A stretch of 10,493 nucleotides of DNA from assembly GCA_030616425.1 (NCBI GenBank), contig JAUWXJ010000075.1, forward strand, positions 1 to 10,493, written 5' to 3'. The notes below the pieces were generated by a model. The model had not been told where the DNA came from. It ran no database searches and saw only the letters and a list, made by a program, of their open reading frames with translations. Positions 6,798 to 10,493 of the stretch are shown piece by piece. The DNA comes from Desulfobacterales bacterium. Its GTDB lineage: Bacteria; Desulfobacterota; Desulfobacteria; Desulfobacterales; C00003060. Made by a program: the position numbers and the translations under genes. Numbering within the stretch: position 1 is the stretch's first letter; every line of letters begins with the position of its first letter.

Positions 6798-7751
6798 TTA
6801 CTCTTCAATAAGACACTGATTGCCTCCTTGATTTTTTGATTTATACATGACCAGATCAGCCCTTTTTACAAATTCTGACAAATCCTCATCCAGGCGGTAT
6901 TCAACAACCCCTATACTCAATGTTGTATCAATATTGCCATCCGGAGCGTGATCTGATTTGACTGGCAGAAAATTCGACCTGATCCTTTCGGCTACTTTCA
7001 TGGCCTCGCTTCCTCTGGTCTGAGGCAGGAGGACCATGAACTCGTCACCACCATACCGATAAGCCGTATCGCTTTTACGCAAACAGCGTCGGATCACATC
7101 GCTCAGCTTGATCAAAATCTTGTCTCCCTCCAGGTGACCATAAGCATCATTGAACTGTTTGAATTGATCCACATCGAGTAGCAAAAGCGACAGAGGATTA
7201 TCATACCGCAGTGCTCGATCCAGCTCTAACTGAAGCTGACCGTAAAAGTGCCTCATATTATAAAGCTTGGTCAGATCATCTGTAATGGTCAACTCTCTGA
7301 GCCGCGCCTCCATCTCCTGTCGCTGGGCGATAAGGGCACGCTCTCTAAGGACCCGCCTCAGTCTAACAAGCAGCTCTCGGGAGCGTACAGGCTTTAGTAT
7401 AAACTCGCTTGCCCCTTTTTCAATCGCCTCTTCATATTGGAACTCTTTTCCATAACCGGTGATGATGATTACATCAGTGTCGTACTTTTTCTTCACGATC
7501 TCTGTTAATTCAAACCCGCTTAGGCCCGGCATCCTGATATCGGCTATAACTATATCAATCTGCCTTTCCTCTAAGAACTTTAAAGCTTCGTCGCCGCTTT
7601 CAGAGGTCCAGCAAGCAAATCCAGCAAACTGGATCGATTCCCGGATGACATCCCTGATCTCCTTCTCGTCGTCCACGACCAGAATGGAGGCAATACCCTG
7701 ACCCTCTTGAGCCTTTGCATCAATGTCGTTATTTGTGTCTGTTGGAACCAC
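6798..7751 (-). CDS. Response regulator diguanylate cyclase (REC-GGDEF)
   Basis: The 317-aa protein joins a receiver domain (about 22-135) to a GGDEF domain (about 155-317) through a short helical linker. The receiver has acidic residues D27/D28, phospho-acceptor D71 in IADIRMPG, T98 and K120, so it should be phosphorylated by a histidine kinase that is not in this window. The cyclase has the intact catalytic signature GGDEF (234-238), which makes c-di-GMP from two GTP, and an RxxD inhibitory site R225-K-S-D228 five residues ahead, so product inhibition is likely. The segment DVDQFKQFND (193-202) is the usual metal and nucleotide loop. It starts with GTG at 7751, supported by GAGAGG nine bases upstream. 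There is no membrane segment, so it is cytoplasmic. It ends five bases from the mutS2 stop. The 40 bp to the upstream tRNA gene leave little room for a promoter of its own. Confidence 0.95.
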   Translation of the reverse strand: MVPTDTNNDIDAKAQEGQGIASILVVDDEKEIRDVIRESIQFAGFACWTSESGDEALKFLEERQIDIVIADIRMPGLSGFELTEIVKKKYDTDVIIITGYGKEFQYEEAIEKGASEFILKPVRSRELLVRLRRVLRERALIAQRQEMEARLRELTITDDLTKLYNMRHFYGQLQLELDRALRYDNPLSLLLLDVDQFKQFNDAYGHLEGDKILIKLSDVIRRCLRKSDTAYRYGGDEFMVLLPQTRGSEAMKVAERIRSNFLPVKSDHAPDGNIDTTLSIGVVEYRLDEDLSEFVKRADLVMYKSKNQGGNQCLIEE

Positions 7752-7760
7752 TGGTCCAAA

Positions 7761-7766
7761 CCTCTC
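7761..7766 (-). promoter_or_regulatory. Ribosome binding site of the diguanylate cyclase gene
   Basis: GAGAGG on the minus strand lies nine bases before the GTG at 7751. It supports the GTG start; no nearby in-frame ATG competes. Confidence 0.65.
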
Positions 7767-7791
7767 AAAACATAAATATTGGGATAAAGTC

Positions 7792-7884
7792 TGGCGGAGA
7801 GAGAGGGATTCGAACCCTCGGTAGAAGTTTCCCCCTACACTCGCTTAGCAGGCGAGCGCCTTCAGCCAACTCGGCCATCTCTCC
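7792..7884 (-). tRNA. tRNA-Ser (anticodon GCU)
   Basis: The gene reads on the minus strand from 7884. It folds with acceptor stem GGAGAGA/TCTCTCC, anticodon stem CTCGC/GCGAG around loop CTGCTAA, and T arm GAGGG-TTCGAAT-CCCTC. The long variable arm is closed by GTAG/CTAC, as in class II tRNAs. The anticodon GCT (plus-strand 7847-7849) reads AGC and AGU. The discriminator is G and the 3' CCA is encoded (7792-7794). It is 40 bp upstream of the diguanylate cyclase gene on the same strand. Confidence 0.97.
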
Positions 7885-7887
7885 GGG

Positions 7888-7905
7888 ATTCCGCTGACGC
7901 GGAAT
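7888..7905. repeat. Perfect hairpin in the tRNA-Ser(GCU) leader
   Basis: ATTCCGC (7888-7894) and GCGGAAT (7899-7905) form a perfect 7-bp stem with a TGAC loop. It begins three bases before the mature 5' end of the tRNA on the transcribed strand. The left half plus flanks (GGGATTCCGCTG) recurs at the same place next to tRNA-Ser(UGA), but the hairpin partner does not. Confidence 0.6.
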
Positions 7906-7982
7906 ACGATTTGCTATTGGCTTTTGGCCTATAGCATTAAGTTTTGAGCTTGTTGCCAAAACGAGGAACTCGTTCCGAACGC

Positions 7983-8011
7983 GTTATAGTACAAAAATCT
8001 TCCAACTACAA
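7983..8011 (-). promoter_or_regulatory. Candidate promoter of tRNA-Ser(GCU)
   Basis: On the minus strand TTGTAG (8011-8006) is followed after 17 bases by TATAAC (7988-7983). The -10 matches the consensus at five of six positions; the -35 is poor. It is followed by a GC-rich GCGTTC stretch, as is common at stable-RNA promoters. It would give a leader of roughly 90 bases. This is inference from motif match only. Confidence 0.35.
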
Positions 8012-8027
8012 GTTAATGGCCAATAGT

Positions 8028-8050
8028 GAAATTTAACCATGTTAAATTTC
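8028..8050. repeat. Perfect 10-bp AT-rich inverted repeat after tRNA-Ser(UGA)
   Basis: GAAATTTAAC (8028-8037) and GTTAAATTTC (8041-8050) pair perfectly around a three-base spacer. It begins directly downstream of the encoded CCA of tRNA-Ser(UGA) on the minus strand. It has no following T-run, so it is not a standard terminator. A 3'-end processing stem or a protein-binding site is possible. Confidence 0.7.
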
Positions 8051-8051
8051 C

Positions 8052-8139
8052 TGGCGGAGGGAGTAGGATTCGAACCCACGTCCCGTTTCCGGGAAACGGT
8101 TTTCAAGACCGCCGCCTTCAACCACTCGGCCATCCCTCC
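8052..8139 (-). tRNA. tRNA-Ser (anticodon UGA)
   Basis: The gene reads on the minus strand from 8139. It has acceptor stem GGAGGGA/TCCCTCC, anticodon stem GCGGT/ACCGT around loop CTTGAAA, and T arm GTGGG-TTCGAAT-CCTAC with one G-U pair. The long variable arm has CCCG-GAAA-CGGG, so it is class II. The anticodon TGA (plus-strand 8103-8105) reads UCA and related UCN codons. The discriminator is G and CCA is encoded (8052-8054). It is in the same direction as tRNA-Ser(GCU), 167 bp away. Confidence 0.97.
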
Positions 8140-8172
8140 GGGATTCCGCTGGTGGTACAACTTACCTGAAAC

Positions 8173-8202
8173 TCATAACCTCCAGCATCTGTTTTCGTTC
8201 AA
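8173..8202 (-). promoter_or_regulatory. Candidate promoter of tRNA-Ser(UGA)
   Basis: On the minus strand TTGAAC (8202-8197) is followed after 18 bases by TTATGA (8178-8173), about 35 bases ahead of the mature tRNA. The -35 is reasonable and the -10 is weak. Motif match only. Confidence 0.25.
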
Positions 8203-8245
8203 GGCCTCACATGCATATCGTACAACTTGCTACCAGCTTCTGTAT

Positions 8246-8460
8246 AGAGGCTGTTTCAAAACCCTTTGACGAGTCCATTTTGGCCATTTTTGCTAAAAGT
8301 TCTTAGCGAAGCGAAGCGTAAAAATTGGAACTGTTTGATCCCGCGATAGCGGGAGAGTTAGCGCATGGCTTCACTACGTGCTCCAATTTTAGCGGAGCGA
8401 GCTTAGAACTTTCGAAAATGGTCAAACCAAACGAGGAAAGGGGTTTTGAAGCCAGTTCTA
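8246..8460. mobile_element. Long imperfect palindrome, about 215 bp, MITE-like
   Basis: The two halves are complementary in ordered blocks around one centre: TTCAAAACCC (8255-8264) with 8441-8450, CCATTTT (8284-8290) with 8415-8421, AAAGTTCT (8296-8303) with 8405-8412, AAAATTGGA (8321-8329) with 8382-8390, and at the core CCCGC-GATA-GCGGG (8340-8353). Transcribed from either strand it would fold into one long hairpin. It has no gene of its own. It lies between the tRNA-Ser(UGA) promoter region and the cysteine-rich small gene. The best guess is a non-autonomous transposable element; I see no certain target duplication. A different family from the repeat at 3773-3897. Confidence 0.65.
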
Positions 8461-8520
8461 GTTATTCTAGCATAAATTAATATATTATCAGGCTCAAAAA
8501 TCTCGGTCAAGCAATACCTT

Positions 8521-8745
8521 TCATTGGTTTCCAAACCCGCGCCACTCCCCGCAGTCAGGGCAAGTCCAGGTAATGGCATTACAGGTCATGCCCCACAAAT
8601 TCTCCATCATGCACCCCTGGCATATCTGAAAACCGCACGTACAGGTCCAGCAAAAGGGAAGTTCTCGGTCACATATATGGCAACAATACTTCTTTTGTCC
8701 TCTCCTTTTGGATCTCGGGTTGCTTTTTACTGGTTGTGACTGCAT
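8521..8745 (-). CDS. Small cysteine-rich putative zinc-binding protein
   Basis: The 74-aa product has eleven cysteines (21, 22, 25, 32, 35, 37, 42, 45, 55, 62, 65). Several are in CxxC pairs: C22/C25, C32/C35, C42/C45 and C62/C65. A basic N-terminus (RSKRRGQKK, 11-19) precedes the first pair. The spacing could fit a RING-like or double zinc-ribbon fold, with two or more Zn(II) or possibly an iron-sulfur centre. The final TWTCPDCGEWRG block is a typical zinc-ribbon knuckle. No catalytic motif is visible. I do not know the function; similar short proteins exist as hypotheticals in related bacteria as far as I recall. The ATG at 8745 has a perfect TATAAT five bases upstream and only a weak GGAAAG further up. 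It lies alone between the palindrome and polA, which points the other way. Confidence 0.75.
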   Translation of the reverse strand: MQSQPVKSNPRSKRRGQKKYCCHICDRELPFCWTCTCGFQICQGCMMENLWGMTCNAITWTCPDCGEWRGFGNQ

Positions 8746-8762
8746 TAAAGATTATACTTTCC
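8746..8762 (-). promoter_or_regulatory. TATAAT box abutting the start of the cysteine-rich gene
   Basis: On the minus strand a perfect TATAAT (8756-8751) ends five bases before the ATG at 8745. If it is the -10 box, transcription would begin at or very near the A of the ATG, giving a leaderless message. GGAAAG (8762-8757) could instead be a weak ribosome site at 11 bases. No good -35 is seen at 16-18 bases. Confidence 0.35.
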
Positions 8763-9020
8763 GCTATCTGATTTATCGGTCTGGATTTGTCAGGTGAACA
8801 CCGTATTTGGACAGAAAACTTTCGTGCAGATTCTAATACCTGCATCGCCTCATCATTTATATATAATACAGGACAAGAAATTGTCCATACTTGCCTTTAG
8901 GCGGATAAAGTGGTTTCTGGTCGTTGTCATGGCTCCTGATTCATGCTAACAGTCTTTTTTGCCAATCGACAGGGCATCCAATATGGCAAATTGATCTCTG
9001 CATCCAGTCTTATCCAACGC

Positions 9021-9027
9021 AGGAAGG
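9021..9027 (+). promoter_or_regulatory. Ribosome binding site of polA
   Basis: AGGAAGG ends four bases before the ATG at 9032 and supports that start. A perfect TATAAT at 8862-8867 on the plus strand is a possible -10 for this gene, but lacks a matching -35. Confidence 0.6.
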
Positions 9028-9031
9028 AATC

Positions 9032-10493
9032 ATGGCCGCCAAGGAAAAAACAATCTATCTCATTGATGGAAACAGCTACATATACCGAGCCTACCACGCC
9101 ATCCGCCATCTCTCCACAACCAAGGGTTTGCCCACCAACGCCACCCTTGGTTTTACGAAAATGCTCCTAAAGCTCCTGTCAGAGCACAAGCCTGAGCATA
9201 TGGCTATAGTATTTGATGCAAGAGGTCCCACCTTTCGTCACGAAATATATGAGGCTTATAAGGCAAACCGCCCCCCCATGCCAGAGGACCTTGCTGTGCA
9301 GATACCCTACATCAAGAAAGTCGTTGAGGGAATGAACATCCCCTCACTAGAACTCGCAGGCTATGAGGCTGATGATATTATCGGAACCCTGGCCCGCGCT
9401 GCTCAGAAAAAGGGCTTCCACGTCGTCATGGTGACGGGGGACAAGGACTTTAAACAGTTGGTTTCTCGTGCGGCCGACATATGGGATCCCATGAAAGACC
9501 GCACTATTGACTATGCGAGCTTAAAGAAGGACTTTGGCCTGGAGCCGTATCAATGGGTGGATGTCATGGCCCTTGCCGGCGATACCTCGGACAATGTACC
9601 AGGGGTCCCTGGCATCGGGGAAAAGACGGCTGTTGAATTGGTTAAGACCTTTGGGAGTGTGGAGGAAATCCTTGAAAACCTTGACAAGATAACCAGGAAG
9701 AAACTTCGCGAAAACCTGACCAACTTCGGCGAGCAGGCCATATTAAGCCGTCGCCTGGTGGAGATCAATACCAAGGTCCCTTTACATGTCGAACTGCCGT
9801 CCTTAAGGATTCCTGGCCCTGACGCAGATAAGTTGGCCCGGCTTTTCAAGGACCTGGAGTTTCAAACGCTCCAGAAACAGTTTCCCATGAAGACCGATCT
9901 CAGCCACAAGAACTATCGCATGATCTTGGATCATGATGACCTCAAAGCCCTGATCGATGAGCTGAAGCAGGCAGGGATCTTTGCCCTCGACATAGAGACA
10001 ACCGCAAAGGACCCTATGCGGGCCGAGATTGTGGGGCTTTCCTTTGCGTGTCGACCGAATGAAGCCGCCTATATCCCCTTGCGACACAACTATTCTGGTG
10101 CGCCCAAGCAGCTAGACCCCGAGCGTTCACTCGCGAGCTTGAAACCCCTCCTTGTGAACCCGAAGCTGAAGAAAGTGGGCCAGAATATCAAGTACGACTG
10201 GATCGTACTGAAGCGCTTCGGGATTCAACTTAAAGGAGTTATGTTTGACACCATGGTAGCCTCCTATCTACTGAACCCAACGCGTCGGGCCCATAGCCTG
10301 GAGACGATTGCAGCCGAATACCTTGACCATAAAATGATATCGTACAAAGAGCTCATGGGTGGCAGGAACAGCGACAAAGGTTTTGACAAGGTCCCCGTAG
10401 AGGATGCGGTGCCCTATGCCTGCGAGGATGCTGACTTAACCTTCATGGCTTATGAGGTGCTCAAACCCAAACTCCGGAAGGGTCGCTTGGACA
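9032..10493 (+). CDS. polA: DNA polymerase I, 5' part (runs off the window)
   Basis: The first 487 codons are present; bacterial Pol I is usually about 900 residues, so the polymerase domain lies beyond the edge. The N-terminal part is the 5'-3' exonuclease (FEN) domain: LIDGNS near 10-15 with D12, GYEADDIIGT, VTGDKDF, and the helix-hairpin-helix GDTSDNVPGVPGIGEKTA. It would remove RNA primers and flaps. The second part (from about residue 300) is the 3'-5' proofreading exonuclease, and all its metal ligands are present: D320 and E322 in ALDIETT, D389 in NIKYD, D466 in YACEDAD. Many Pol I proteins have lost these, so this enzyme should proofread, as E. coli Pol I does. The ATG at 9032 is preceded by AGGAAGG. 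There is no stop or frameshift before the edge. Confidence 0.96.
   Translation, partial: MAAKEKTIYLIDGNSYIYRAYHAIRHLSTTKGLPTNATLGFTKMLLKLLSEHKPEHMAIVFDARGPTFRHEIYEAYKANRPPMPEDLAVQIPYIKKVVEGMNIPSLELAGYEADDIIGTLARAAQKKGFHVVMVTGDKDFKQLVSRAADIWDPMKDRTIDYASLKKDFGLEPYQWVDVMALAGDTSDNVPGVPGIGEKTAVELVKTFGSVEEILENLDKITRKKLRENLTNFGEQAILSRRLVEINTKVPLHVELPSLRIPGPDADKLARLFKDLEFQTLQKQFPMKTDLSHKNYRMILDHDDLKALIDELKQAGIFALDIETTAKDPMRAEIVGLSFACRPNEAAYIPLRHNYSGAPKQLDPERSLASLKPLLVNPKLKKVGQNIKYDWIVLKRFGIQLKGVMFDTMVASYLLNPTRRAHSLETIAAEYLDHKMISYKELMGGRNSDKGFDKVPVEDAVPYACEDADLTFMAYEVLKPKLRKGRLD

Noticed and set aside
7715..7897. Frame encoding a GGERGIRTLG-type peptide
   Set aside because: It is the well-known spurious translation of the antisense strand of a tRNA-Ser gene.
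8039..8269. Frame encoding an AEGVGFEPTSR-type peptide
   Set aside because: Antisense translation of tRNA-Ser(UGA); a frequent false annotation.
1..10493. A CRISPR array, prophage, transposase or defence island
   Set aside because: No regularly spaced direct repeats and no recombinase, transposase, phage or defence gene were found; only short non-coding repeat elements.

Overview
This looks like a chromosomal housekeeping segment of a mesophilic, moderate-GC Gram-negative bacterium. The best guess is a Desulfobacterota (classical Deltaproteobacteria) genome. That rests on the mix of genes: a TsaC/Sua5 protein, a PP-loop tRNA-thiolation-type protein with three clustered cysteines, MutS2, a REC-GGDEF protein, two tRNA-Ser genes with encoded CCA, and PolA. 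It also rests on non-coding inverted-repeat elements of a kind I associate with that group. The taxonomic call is inference; no marker gene settles it.

Layout, left to right. Positions 1-340 hold no gene I can defend. tsaC (341-982, +) converges on a PP-loop sulfurtransferase-like gene (1079-2119, -). That gene is divergent from nth (2118-2762, +), and the two start codons share the palindrome CATG. A TatD-family hydrolase (2982-3734, -) follows. Between it and a conserved-looking 127-aa protein of unknown function (3896-4279, -) lies a short inverted-repeat element (3773-3897), and its terminal repeat supplies the stop codon of the 127-aa gene. mutS2 (4408-6792, +) runs divergently from that gene and nearly touches a REC-GGDEF diguanylate cyclase gene (6798-7751, -) tail to tail. 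Two tRNA-Ser genes on the minus strand, GCU (7792-7884) and UGA (8052-8139), sit upstream of the cyclase gene. Next come a roughly 215-bp imperfect palindrome (8246-8460), a very cysteine-rich 74-aa putative zinc protein (8521-8745, -), and the first 487 codons of polA (9032 to the window end, +).

The genes group by theme. DNA maintenance is represented by nth, mutS2, polA and possibly TatD. tRNA biology is represented by tsaC (t6A37), the PP-loop thiolase candidate and the two tRNA-Ser genes. The diguanylate cyclase is the one signalling gene. There is no phage, transposase, CRISPR array or obvious defence island. I do not see a new multi-gene system. The items worth a second look are the two non-autonomous repeat elements, the two small unassigned proteins, the overlapping divergent start codons, and the tRNA-Ser/cyclase arrangement.
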